Positions 32,840 to 40,597 of a DNA stretch of 64,000 bases are shown one piece after another; position 1 is the stretch's first letter; each line of letters opens with the position of its first letter. This DNA is from Arthrobacter sp. NicSoilB8 (GTDB lineage: Bacteria > Actinomycetota > Actinomycetes > Actinomycetales > Micrococcaceae). A model generated the notes under the pieces. It was not told the DNA's origin. It did not search any database and saw only the letters and a list, made by a program, of their open reading frames with translations. The position numbers and the translations under genes are program-made. The DNA is taken from contig NZ_AP024655.1 of assembly GCF_019977355.1 (NCBI RefSeq), forward strand, positions 744,001 to 808,000, written 5' to 3'.

Positions 32840-33685
32840 ATGACTTTTTCACCGGAACTGACTTTCAATGACGGCAACACCATCCCCCAGCTTGGCTACG
32901 GAGTGTGGCAGGTTGAAGATGACGTGGCCGAAAAGGTGGTTGTCCAGGCGTTCGAGGCCGGCTTCCGCCACATCGACACCGCCAAGATCTACGGCAACGA
33001 GGCAGGGGTGGGCCGCGCCATTGAGCGCTCCGGCCTCAAGCCCGAGGAAATCTTCATCACCACCAAGCTGTGGAACGCGGACCAGGGCTACGAGTCAACC
33101 TTGAAGGCATTCGAGGAGTCCATGGAGCGGCTGGGCCTCGAAACCCTGGACCTGTACCTGATCCACTGGATGCAGCCCAAGCAGGACAAGTACGTTGACA
33201 CCTGGAAGGCCCTCATAGAGCTCCAGAAGCAGGGCCGCGTCAAGACGATCGGCGTCTCCAACTTCACCAAGGAGGGCCTGCAGCGCCTGATTGATGAGAC
33301 CGGCGTGGTTCCGGCCATCAACCAGGTCGAACTGCACCCGTTCTTCAACCAGGCTGAACTGCGCGAATTCAACGCTTCCAAGGGAATCCTCACTCAGGCC
33401 TGGTCGCCGCTGGGCCAGGGCGGCGAGCTGCTCGAGAGCCCGGTCATTTCCCAGATTGCCGCCAAGCACGGTGCCACGCCGGCCCAGGTTGTCATCGCCT
33501 GGCACCTGGCGATCGGCAACGTGGTCATCCCGAAGTCGGTGACTGAGTCCCGGATCCGCGAAAACTACGCGGCCCTGAACGTCACCCTCGATGAGACCGA
33601 CATCCAGGCCATCGACGGACTGGACCGTTCCGCCGAAGGCGCCGGACGGATCGGCCCGGACCCGGCCGTCTCCGACTTCGCCTAA
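32840..33685 (+). CDS. Aldo/keto reductase, AKR5 (2,5-diketo-D-gluconate reductase-like)
   Basis: NADPH-dependent carbonyl reductase, 281 residues, TIM barrel. The catalytic tetrad is visible: Asp and Tyr in HIDTAKIYGNE, Lys in TTKLWN and His in LIHWMQP. The cofactor end is VVIPKSVTESRIREN, and AINQVELHPFF and AWSPLGQG are standard AKR motifs. AGGA lies seven bases before the ATG at 32840. The 220 bp upstream contain a run of ccaggtatt words but no gene. A hairpin follows the stop. The substrate is not predictable from the sequence. Confidence 0.94.
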   Translation: MTFSPELTFNDGNTIPQLGYGVWQVEDDVAEKVVVQAFEAGFRHIDTAKIYGNEAGVGRAIERSGLKPEEIFITTKLWNADQGYESTLKAFEESMERLGLETLDLYLIHWMQPKQDKYVDTWKALIELQKQGRVKTIGVSNFTKEGLQRLIDETGVVPAINQVELHPFFNQAELREFNASKGILTQAWSPLGQGGELLESPVISQIAAKHGATPAQVVIAWHLAIGNVVIPKSVTESRIRENYAALNVTLDETDIQAIDGLDRSAEGAGRIGPDPAVSDFA

Positions 33686-33753
33686 GCGACAGTCCCCAGA
33701 CGCCGGAACCGCGCTCCACCGGCCACAGCCGGTGGGGCCGGGCGGCGTTCGCT

Positions 33754-33785
33754 GAGGGCCTTCACCCGCACAGGTGGAGGCCCTT
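33754..33785. terminator. Hairpin after the aldo/keto reductase gene
   Basis: gagggccttcac pairs with gtggaggcccttc with G-U tolerance. It lies between convergent genes. Confidence 0.6.
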
Positions 33786-33831
33786 CCTGCTGTCCTGACC
33801 CGCGCCCGGCCGTTTTAAGTGCCGGCCGGAG

Positions 33832-34101
33832 TCAGGCGGCGGCGCGGCGCTCTTTCACCTGGACTGCATCGACGACGGCCCAGCCGTCTTCGCCCACAAC
33901 GCACCGGCTGGCGAAGCGGTCCGCGGCGGCAGCGTCATCGAAGCTCTCGGAGCGGATGCGTCCGCAGTCCGTGTCGAGGTAGGTCACTGTGAAATACAGT
34001 CCGCCAGCCCCTGCGTCGCCTGGATCCTGCTGGAAACTGTGCTGGAAACCCCGGTTGAAATCGTGGTCGAAATCTGGGTTGAAATCTTGGCTGTTCTCCA
34101 T
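33832..34101 (-). CDS. Small hypothetical protein
   Basis: 89 residues, not recognised. The N-terminus is a Phe/Asp/Asn-rich tract (DFNPDFDHDFNRGFQHSFQ) of near-regular four-residue spacing. The rest looks like a compact domain: LYFTVTYLDTDCGRIRSESF, then DGWAVVDAVQVKERRAAA. There is no signal peptide. The ATG at 34101 is preferred over a GTG 15 bases upstream, but neither has a clear ribosome site. It begins 36 bp after the stop of the collagen-like gene on the same strand. Confidence 0.6.
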   Translation of the reverse strand: MENSQDFNPDFDHDFNRGFQHSFQQDPGDAGAGGLYFTVTYLDTDCGRIRSESFDDAAAADRFASRCVVGEDGWAVVDAVQVKERRAAA

Positions 34102-34137
34102 GATTCCAGTGTGCAACCGACCTCTGACAGTAAGGCT

Positions 34138-35310
34138 TCAGCCCTGCGGCGTGTTGCCGAGCCGAAGCACGCGTTCCCGGGCCAGGACTTCCTTGCGGCG
34201 TTCCCGGTCGGCGGCCCGTGCCGTTTGCTGCGCCATCGCCGCTGCCAGCTCGTGACGCTTCCGTGCTTGCTTGAGCGCGGCTTCTGCCAGCTCCAAACGC
34301 CCCCTGAGGTCGCGCACCTCATCGGCTAGCCGGGCGGTTTCCGCCGCCGTGTCAGCCAGCTCCGCCGCCACCCTGTGGGCTTCCTCGTTCGCGGCGGTGG
34401 CGGACTCTGACGCCGCCAGGAGGCCGGCCCGCGCACGTTCCAGCGCCGACGGCGATGGCACCCTCTGCACTTTGCCAACGGCCTGGAGCAGGGGTTTCTG
34501 CGCTGGCCGTTGTCCGCCGGCAGTATCGCTGCGGTGAGCAGCCCGGGCCGGCGGTTCCGCCTTCCGGCCGCCCGGTGCCCCGCCGTCGGCGATTTCCCGT
34601 GCGCCGCCGTCAGCTCCCGTTCCCGTGGCCCCCGCGCTGCCCGCGCTGCCCGCGCTGCCCGCGCTGCCCGCGCTGCCCGCGCTGCCCGCGCTGCCCGCGC
34701 TGCCCGCGCTGCCCGCGCTGCCCGCGCTGCCCGCGCTGCCCGCGCTGCCCGCGCTGCCCGCGCTGCCCGGGCTGCCCGGGATGCCGGGGACAGCCACCGC
34801 GCCGGCGAGATCGACGACGTCGACCCCGTCCGCTGAGAGCGCCCGGAGCAGACAGCCGCTCTGCACTGCGGCTGCGGCCGCCGGGTCGGCCGTGGCGGCC
34901 CGCAGGGTCTGCTCCACTTCTGACGCCACTGTCGCACTGACCGCCCGGCCCTGTTCCGCCGCCAGGACACCTGCCGTCGTTACCGCTCCGGCCAGCAGCC
35001 GACGCCGCTGCTGCGCGAGGCGGCGGAGGTCCGCTGCATCCAGGGCGGACTGCGCGGCCTGCATCGAGGTCCCCAGCTCCGCCAGCTCCCGCAGGATTTC
35101 CGGATGGTGCGCCGCAAGCATGTTCACCGCCCAGGCCGCCACGGAGGGTTTGGGCAGGGCGCGCACTTCGGCCGCCAGGGCGCGTTGTTCTGCGGCGGTG
35201 ATGCCAAGGGAACTGATGTCCTTGGCCGCGGCCGTCCTTGCCGCCACGAACTCGCCATACGGCAACGCGTACAGCGGTCCGGCAATGCCCGCGAGTTCCC
35301 GGGTTCCCAT
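34138..35310 (-). CDS. Hypothetical protein with a collagen-like Gly-Ser-Ala repeat and C-terminal coiled coil
   Basis: 390 residues, function unknown. The N-terminal part (about 1-175) is helical and conserved-looking: LYALPYGEFVAARTAAAKDI, then LPKPSVAAWAVNMLAAH. The middle is a Gly-X-Y tract (GIPGSPGSAGSAG...) of about 18 triplets from a 9-bp tandem array. The C-terminal 120 residues are a strong coiled coil (SALERARAGLLAASESATAA, then LADEVRDLRGRLELAEAALK). No signal peptide is seen, so it is probably cytosolic. The ATG at 35310 is the only good N-terminal choice, though its ribosome site is weak. Confidence 0.75.
   Translation of the reverse strand: MGTRELAGIAGPLYALPYGEFVAARTAAAKDISSLGITAAEQRALAAEVRALPKPSVAAWAVNMLAAHHPEILRELAELGTSMQAAQSALDAADLRRLAQQRRRLLAGAVTTAGVLAAEQGRAVSATVASEVEQTLRAATADPAAAAAVQSGCLLRALSADGVDVVDLAGAVAVPGIPGSPGSAGSAGSAGSAGSAGSAGSAGSAGSAGSAGSAGSAGSAGSAGSAGATGTGADGGAREIADGGAPGGRKAEPPARAAHRSDTAGGQRPAQKPLLQAVGKVQRVPSPSALERARAGLLAASESATAANEEAHRVAAELADTAAETARLADEVRDLRGRLELAEAALKQARKRHELAAAMAQQTARAADRERRKEVLARERVLRLGNTPQG
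34633..34785. repeat. 9-bp tandem repeat array inside a coding region
   Basis: Fifteen perfect copies of cgcgctgcc (34633-34767) followed by two degenerate copies. On the minus strand each unit encodes Gly-Ser-Ala. Perfect identity suggests recent slippage and likely length variation between strains. Confidence 0.97.
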
Positions 35311-35403
35311 GCAAGAATCATAGGAGCCCCGGCCCCGCAGCGAGTTCCAGCTCGCGCGCCCGTCCTGAGACCCGGCGGCACCACGTCCTTGAGGAGTGTT
35401 CAC

Positions 35404-35877
35404 TTGATCGAAATTGGCGGGCTCCCGGCCCACGTCCTGCTCGTCCACGCCGTGGTGGTGCTCGCGCCGATCGCGGGCCTGGCTGCCATCATCTATGCCG
35501 TAACACCGCGCTGGTGGGGCTACTTGGCGTGGCCCCTGGGCGTGTTGTCGCTGGGGCTGGTTCCGGTGTCACTCTTGACCGCGCAGGCAGGCGAGCAGCT
35601 GGAGAAGGCCCGTCCGGCGTCGGCCCTGGTTCACGAGCACGCCCAGCAGGGCGATGTGCTCAAAGTGGTTTCCGTGATCTTCTTTGTCCTCGTCGCGGCG
35701 ATGCTGGTGGTCACGTACGAGCCCTTTAGCCGGCGTCTGGCGTTCCTCGGCAGTCTTCGCGGAAGCCGTCTTGTCAGGGGTGTGCTCCTTGTCGCCGGTG
35801 CCGTGGCGGGCGGCTTCTTCATTTACCAGAGCATCATTACGGGCCATTCCGGCGCGGCGTCAGTCTGGGCGCGCTAA
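35404..35877 (+). CDS. DUF2231-like integral membrane protein
   Basis: 157 residues with four hydrophobic segments (HVLLVHAVVVLAPIAGLAAI, YLAWPLGVLSLGLVPVSLL, VVSVIFFVLVAAMLVV and LLVAGAVAGGFFIYQSII). The opening GLPAHVLLVHAVV and the HEHAQQGD loop are typical of DUF2231, some members of which are proposed to bind haem. The start is TTG at 35404, seven bases after GAGGAG. Its stop TAA overlaps the stop of the convergent MFS gene by three bases. Function unknown. Confidence 0.83.
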   Translation: MIEIGGLPAHVLLVHAVVVLAPIAGLAAIIYAVTPRWWGYLAWPLGVLSLGLVPVSLLTAQAGEQLEKARPASALVHEHAQQGDVLKVVSVIFFVLVAAMLVVTYEPFSRRLAFLGSLRGSRLVRGVLLVAGAVAGGFFIYQSIITGHSGAASVWAR

Positions 35878-37328
35878 GTCCGCCCCCGCTCGGTGTGCCC
35901 CCTCTCGGTCCGCCCACCAGGCGGCCCGTGGCCCGCTGACAGCCGGGTCCGGCGCAGCGTCACCAGCAGCAGAACCAAAGCCGCCGCCTGGAGCGCCGCC
36001 ACCGCCATGATGAGCGCCGGCCGCGCGCCGTAGAGCGCCCCGTACAACGCGCCGCCGGCCAACGCTCCGGCGCCCTCGAACGCCGCGAACACCCCGTAGG
36101 CCGTGCCCTGCCGGGGCTGGGGCACAAGATCGGCGACCAACGCCTTGACCGTGGAGTCCTGGATGCCCGTGGCGGCGCCCCAGATCAGGACGCCGGCCAC
36201 CACGAGCCCGGCGCTCGGCGCCAGGGCGAGAACCGGCACCCCCGCAATCAGCACGGGCAGCGCCAGGAGAACGGCCGCGCCGGCACGATCGTAGAGGACC
36301 CCGCTGGTGAGGGCCCCGACGGCTGCAGCCCCCATGGCACCGGCGTATAGCAGCGGAACCAGCGAGACGGGGACCGCGACGGCGGCCGTCAAGTGATACG
36401 AGATGACGCCGAAGGCCACCAGGCCGGCGCTCCAAAAGAATGCGGCCGCGGCAAACAATATGAAGACCCCGGAGAACGCCGACGGCGGCAGGCCGGCGGC
36501 CGGCCCACGGACCGGCGCCGACCCCGGAACCGCGCCGTGCGCCGAATCGTGCGCCGGATCCGGTGCGGCAACCGGCGATGCAGCCGACGCGGGGAGGCCC
36601 GGCTCGGCGGTGCCCGGGGCGGGAAGGCCGGCGGGGGCGGCGTCCAGCGTTTCGGTGTCCGCACCCGGATCCCGGATCCGGCGTCGCAACCACACGAGAA
36701 TCCCCAGCGCCGTCACCGCCGGAATGACGAGCACCGCGAACGCCGCCGGTAGTGAGCCGGTGGCAACCAGGACCGCCGAGACGAGCAACGGGCCCAGGAG
36801 CGCCCCGGCCAGATCCAGGGATTTGTGGACGGCGAAGCCTCGGCCCCGGCCAACCGGCTTGGCAACGGCAGCAAGCAGGACGGTCTTCGCCGGGCTCCGC
36901 ACGGCTTTGCCAACCCTGTCCCCGATAATGAGCACAGCCGCCAGGGCCAGTCCGGCGGAACCCGCCAGGGGTGTTACCGCCAGAAGCGGGACGCACACAA
37001 CCGTGAGCGCATACCCCGCCATCGTGAAGGTCCAGTACTTCCCGGTGCGGTCCGCCCAGGGACCGAACACCAGCCGCAGCCCTTGGGATGCTGCCTCCGC
37101 GGCGCCCGTCACGAGGCCCACGAACAGTGCGGACGCGCCGAGCTGGGCAAGCAGTGGACCTCCCAGCGGGCGGGCGCCGTCGGAGACCATGTCCGTCGCG
37201 AGGCTGACGAGGCCGAATCCGACCACCGGACCCCATAGCGGGCGACGCCGCGGGCGGGGATGGCCGCCGGACCCCACCGGCGGGGCTGCCTGCCGGCGGC
37301 CAATCAGCCTGTGGCCGGGCCGTTCCAT
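35874..37328 (-). CDS. MFS transporter
   Basis: 484-residue membrane transporter with about 12 hydrophobic segments. A basic cytoplasmic N-tail of about 30 residues (GHRLIGRRQAA..RPRRRP) leads into PLWGPVVGFGLVSLATDMVS. FGPWADRTGKYWTF is the loop 2-3 motif. DRVGKAVRSPAKTVLLAAVA, before GRGRGFAVHKSLDLAGALLG, is the pattern of MFS proteins annotated as permeases of unknown substrate. A Pro/Ala-rich central loop of about 60 residues separates the halves. The last residues (TERGHTERGRT) come from a 15-bp near-duplication. The start is ATG at 37328. The gene is convergent with the DUF2231-like gene and the 3' ends overlap by three bases. Confidence 0.9.
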   Translation of the reverse strand: MERPGHRLIGRRQAAPPVGSGGHPRPRRRPLWGPVVGFGLVSLATDMVSDGARPLGGPLLAQLGASALFVGLVTGAAEAASQGLRLVFGPWADRTGKYWTFTMAGYALTVVCVPLLAVTPLAGSAGLALAAVLIIGDRVGKAVRSPAKTVLLAAVAKPVGRGRGFAVHKSLDLAGALLGPLLVSAVLVATGSLPAAFAVLVIPAVTALGILVWLRRRIRDPGADTETLDAAPAGLPAPGTAEPGLPASAASPVAAPDPAHDSAHGAVPGSAPVRGPAAGLPPSAFSGVFILFAAAAFFWSAGLVAFGVISYHLTAAVAVPVSLVPLLYAGAMGAAAVGALTSGVLYDRAGAAVLLALPVLIAGVPVLALAPSAGLVVAGVLIWGAATGIQDSTVKALVADLVPQPRQGTAYGVFAAFEGAGALAGGALYGALYGARPALIMAVAALQAAALVLLLVTLRRTRLSAGHGPPGGRTERGHTERGRT

Positions 37329-37445
37329 TCCCTAAGGCTGGCGGACTGCCCGGAAAAAGACAATACGCAGGTCAGGACCCCGTGGCACCGGCATGGCACA
37401 GGAGGAAATACTGGGCAAAGTGGTTCATTCGCGGAAGGGCCAGCG

Positions 37446-37658
37446 CCGGCCGGCGCCTTCGGACACGGGGCGGCCGCTACCGACGGCAGGATCCTCATCA
37501 CTGACCTATGGGAGACGAAGGAGTTCTACGACGCTTTCGCGAAAGATCAGATCAGCCCGTTCAGCGCCGAAGCTGGACTCCCCGGGCCGCCCAAAGTGAT
37601 GAATCTAGTCGTCCTTCCTTTTGGGCATGAAAGGTCTCGGGATCGGACGTCAGCTTGA
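37446..37658 (+). pseudogene. Remnant of an antibiotic-biosynthesis-monooxygenase-like (ABM-fold) gene
   Basis: The frame reads GAAATDGRILITDLWETKEF, then YDAFAKDQISPFSAEAGLPG and PPKVMNLVVLPF to TGA. This resembles the C-terminal two thirds of small ABM-type or quinol-monooxygenase-like proteins. No start codon with a matching N-terminus lies upstream. An ATG at 37393 is in another frame and its product has no family features. A frameshift or loss of the 5' part is inferred, so no function is expected. Confidence 0.5.
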
Positions 37659-37792
37659 CTGGCTGAGCGCGAAACTCACCTTCGAAGCAAGCGACAGATG
37701 GGTAAAACCGGAGCACTATTAATGCTGGAGCGGGTCAATGATCGACGCTCCTCAGCCCGGGCTCGCAGCCCGCACTCAAATTGGGGGACAAC

Positions 37793-38548
37793 TTGAAAAG
37801 ACGCATCACTTGCCTGCGGGCCGCCGCGACCCTGACGGGCGTCCTGCTCACTGCCGCGGCCTGCGCCGTCCCGCGGGCGAGCACGGAGCCGAACGCTACG
37901 CCCCTGAGTCCGCCGGCCGCCACCGTGGAGCTCTCGCCCAGCGTGGCAGCCACGGCTACCGGTGCACCGGCAGCCAGTGAGACGGCGGCGCCGGCTTCCG
38001 AGACCCGCCAATCTGCACCGATGGCGACGTTCACCTTCCCGGACGGCCACATTTCCTTCACGTACCCGGCCGACTGGACCGTCACGGTCAAACCCGGTCC
38101 GGCCCTCAACGCGGAAGCCCAGAAGACCTCCTACGACGCCACCATCAAGGACGAGTCCGGCGCCGAGGTGGCCCGCATTTACAGCGGCATGTACGGCGAC
38201 GGCGCCGCCGGTCCGGCCAGGCGGACCATTCTTGATCACGCACCCGTGCCCGGCATCACCAACATGGCAGGGGAAGCCACGGAATTCGGCTTCGCCTATG
38301 ACGAGTACCTGGACGGCAGCTACTACTACTTCATGGACGTCCGGAATGCCAGGGAGTTCCTGGCGACGACCGATTCTTCAGGTTCCAACCAGATCCTGCT
38401 GCCCAACGGGGTCCTGAGCGCCTGGGTCGTCCTGTCCGGTTCGCCGTCCACACTGGCCTTTGCTTCGCCGGCCGCCGCGAATGCCTGGATGGAAACCGGA
38501 CGGTACGCCCAGCTTAAGTCGGTGCTCCTCAGCCTGAGCTACGCGTAG
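37793..38548 (+). CDS. Putative lipoprotein of unknown function
   Basis: 251 residues. The N-terminus LKRRITCLRAAATLTGVLLTAAAC has a positively charged start, a hydrophobic stretch and the lipobox LTAAAC, so membrane anchoring through the Cys is likely. A Thr/Ala/Pro/Ser-rich linker of about 55 residues follows. A domain resembling PsbP- or DUF1795-like folds comes next (FTFPDGHISFTYPADWTVTV, ending in SPAAANAWMETGRYAQLKSV). The TTG at 37793 is chosen because GGGGGA lies four bases upstream; an earlier TTG at 37781 is in frame. The gene stands between the gene remnant and tRNA-Thr. Confidence 0.72.
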   Translation: MKRRITCLRAAATLTGVLLTAAACAVPRASTEPNATPLSPPAATVELSPSVAATATGAPAASETAAPASETRQSAPMATFTFPDGHISFTYPADWTVTVKPGPALNAEAQKTSYDATIKDESGAEVARIYSGMYGDGAAGPARRTILDHAPVPGITNMAGEATEFGFAYDEYLDGSYYYFMDVRNAREFLATTDSSGSNQILLPNGVLSAWVVLSGSPSTLAFASPAAANAWMETGRYAQLKSVLLSLSYA

Positions 38549-38706
38549 GTTCGCGCGCGGGCATTTTGTCCCTTATTGCTGCCCATTCCAGTTCGGACGC
38601 TTCTCCATGACGCTAGCCGGTCGACGAACCAGACTGGATGGTCTGCCGGTCGGCCATCAGGCTGGATGGCACTTCGATGAGCCGAGGGCATCCCACCGTC
38701 ACAAAC

Positions 38707-38750
38707 AAAAGACCCCGTATTCCCGCTGAATCAGCGGGGATACGGGGGTC
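38707..38750 (-). terminator. Terminator of the tRNA-Thr gene
   Basis: On the minus strand a 19-bp near-perfect stem (gacccccgtatccccgctga) is followed by TTTT. It lies eight bases after the tRNA 3' end. Confidence 0.88.
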
Positions 38751-38757
38751 TTGTCCG

Positions 38758-38830
38758 AGCTTCCTGCCAGAATCGAACTGGCGACCTTCTCATTACGAGT
38801 GAGACGCTCTACCAACTGAGCTAAGGAAGC
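38758..38830 (-). tRNA. tRNA-Thr (anticodon CGU)
   Basis: A 73-nt gene. The acceptor stem is GCTTCCT/AGGAAGC with discriminator T. The D-arm is GCTCAGTTGGTAGAGC. The anticodon arm is TCTCA-CTCGTAA-TGAGA, giving CGU, and the T-arm is GCCAGTTCGATTCTGGC. CCA is not encoded. Confidence 0.97.
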
Positions 38831-38946
38831 AACCACATGAAAGCCCGGCGAACCGGGCGGATCATGCAAGAGATAACTGTAATAGAGTCCCGGCGTCCGG
38901 GTCAAAATGAGCGTCCGCGGCTGCCCGCGGGGCTGGCCGAAGGGCC

Positions 38947-40536
38947 CTAGCAGACGGTGTTGTCCGCCGGGGCTTTACCGTCCACCAGATACTCATCGAC
39001 CGCGTTGCCGATGCAGCTGTTGGAGCGGCCGTAGGCCGTGTGGCCCTCGCCCTTCCAGGTCAGCAGCGAGGCATTCCCGAGTTGCTTGCGCAGGGCACTG
39101 GCCCATTCCACGGGGGTGGCCGGATCGCCTGTGGTTCCCACAACAACAATCGGGGACGAGCCCTTGTACTCAACCGGGGCGGGGGTCCGGACGTTCTTGT
39201 ACGGCCAGTCCTTGCAGTTGCTTCCGCCATAGGCGAAGTAGTAGCCCAGGGTGGGCGAGAGCATGCGCAGCTTCTGGTCCTCGGCCCGCATGGACGCGGT
39301 GTCGGACGCCATCGGGTAGTCCAGGCAGTTGATGGCGTTGAACGCGAAGGAGCTGTTCGAGGTGTAGGTGCCGCTGGGGTCCCGGTCGGCGCCGAAGTCG
39401 GCGAGCTGCAGCATGCCAGTCCCGTCGCCGGCCAGGGCCGTCGCGAGCGCCCGGGTGAGGATCGGCCAGTTGTCGTTGTTGTACAGCGGGATGATGAGGC
39501 CGCTGACGAATGTTGACCCCGAGACCTTACGGCCATCCTTCGCCGGCAACGGATTGGCCTCGGCGGCAGTGATGGCATTGCGGATCTGCTGGACGCCTTC
39601 CTCGGTGCTTCCCGTGAGCGGGCATCCGCTGCTCTGCTGGCAATTGGCGACATAGGAGTGGAGGGCCTTGTCGAAGGCCACGGCCTGGCCGCTGGTGAGG
39701 TCCTCGTAGCTCAGGGACGGGTCAAGGGCGCCGTCGAGGACCAGGCGGCCGACGTTGTCCGGGAACAGCGAGGCGTACGTGGCGCCCAGGAGCGTTCCGT
39801 AGGAGTAGCCCAGATAGTTCAGCTTCGCGTCGTTGACCACTCCGCGGAGGATGTCGAGGTCCTTGGCGGCGCTGACGGTGTCGATGTGGGCCAGGACCGG
39901 ACCCGTCTTCGCCACGCACTTGGCTGCAATGGCCTTGTTGTCGGCAAGGGCCGCTTCCAGCCCGGCGTCGGTGTCCAGGGCGTAGGTCTTGGCCCGGGAC
40001 GCGTCGCGTTCCGGGTCCGTGAGGCACGTGACGGGAGCAGAGCGCTTCACGCCGCGCGGGTCGAAGCCCATGATGTCGTAGGCGGACCGGACCTTGTCCG
40101 AGATGTTGGTGTTGGCCGCGTCCCTGACGAAGTCGTAACCGGAGCCGCCCGGGCCGCCCGGGTTGACCAGGAGGGTGCCCTTCTTGTCGCCCTTCGTGGC
40201 GAGCTTGATGGCAGCAAGTTCAATGTGGTCGCCGTCAGGCTTGCTGTAGTCCAGCGGAACCTTGACCTTGGCGCACTGGAAGGCGCCCCCCTCGCAGGGT
40301 TTCCAGTCGATCTGCTGGGAGTAGAAACTGCGCAGTTCCGCCGGTGCCGCGGCGGCGATCGAGGGATCCGCCTGCCCCGAAGCTGCCCCCGGCTGCGCGG
40401 CGCTCGACCCGCCGCCGCTTCCGCCGCCGAAGAGGGTGCACGAGGCCAGGGTGAGGGCCAGGGCCACGGCGCCGACTGCCCGCATGCCGATCGCCAGTGA
40501 TCGGGATCTTGCGGACTGGGGTCGAGCAGGCTTCAT
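38947..40536 (-). CDS. Exported alpha/beta hydrolase lipoprotein with TAP-like C-terminal domain
   Basis: Cell-envelope serine hydrolase or peptidase, 529 residues, related to Streptomyces tripeptidyl aminopeptidase and mycobacterial CaeA/Hip1-type proteins. The N-terminus has a signal peptide with lipobox LTLASC (Cys about 33), then a Gly/Ser linker. The oxyanion region is VNPGGPGGSGYDF. The nucleophile lies in GYSYGTLLG, the Asp in GTTGDPATP and the His in GEGHTAYG. The C-terminal TAP-like part contains paired cysteines, as in homologues. AAGGAG precedes the ATG at 40536. It is 61 bp downstream of holB on the same strand and may share the tmk-holB transcript. Confidence 0.92.
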   Translation of the reverse strand: MKPARPQSARSRSLAIGMRAVGAVALALTLASCTLFGGGSGGGSSAAQPGAASGQADPSIAAAAPAELRSFYSQQIDWKPCEGGAFQCAKVKVPLDYSKPDGDHIELAAIKLATKGDKKGTLLVNPGGPGGSGYDFVRDAANTNISDKVRSAYDIMGFDPRGVKRSAPVTCLTDPERDASRAKTYALDTDAGLEAALADNKAIAAKCVAKTGPVLAHIDTVSAAKDLDILRGVVNDAKLNYLGYSYGTLLGATYASLFPDNVGRLVLDGALDPSLSYEDLTSGQAVAFDKALHSYVANCQQSSGCPLTGSTEEGVQQIRNAITAAEANPLPAKDGRKVSGSTFVSGLIIPLYNNDNWPILTRALATALAGDGTGMLQLADFGADRDPSGTYTSNSSFAFNAINCLDYPMASDTASMRAEDQKLRMLSPTLGYYFAYGGSNCKDWPYKNVRTPAPVEYKGSSPIVVVGTTGDPATPVEWASALRKQLGNASLLTWKGEGHTAYGRSNSCIGNAVDEYLVDGKAPADNTVC

Positions 40537-40597
40537 GCGGTTCTCCTTGGAGGAATAGGAACGAAAGCGAAGATGATCGTTGGAGTGGCCTGGGCCG

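Noticed and set aside
34633..34785. The 9-bp array as a CRISPR-like or origin-like repeat
   Set aside because: Units are contiguous without spacers and lie inside a coding frame, giving Gly-Ser-Ala triplets.
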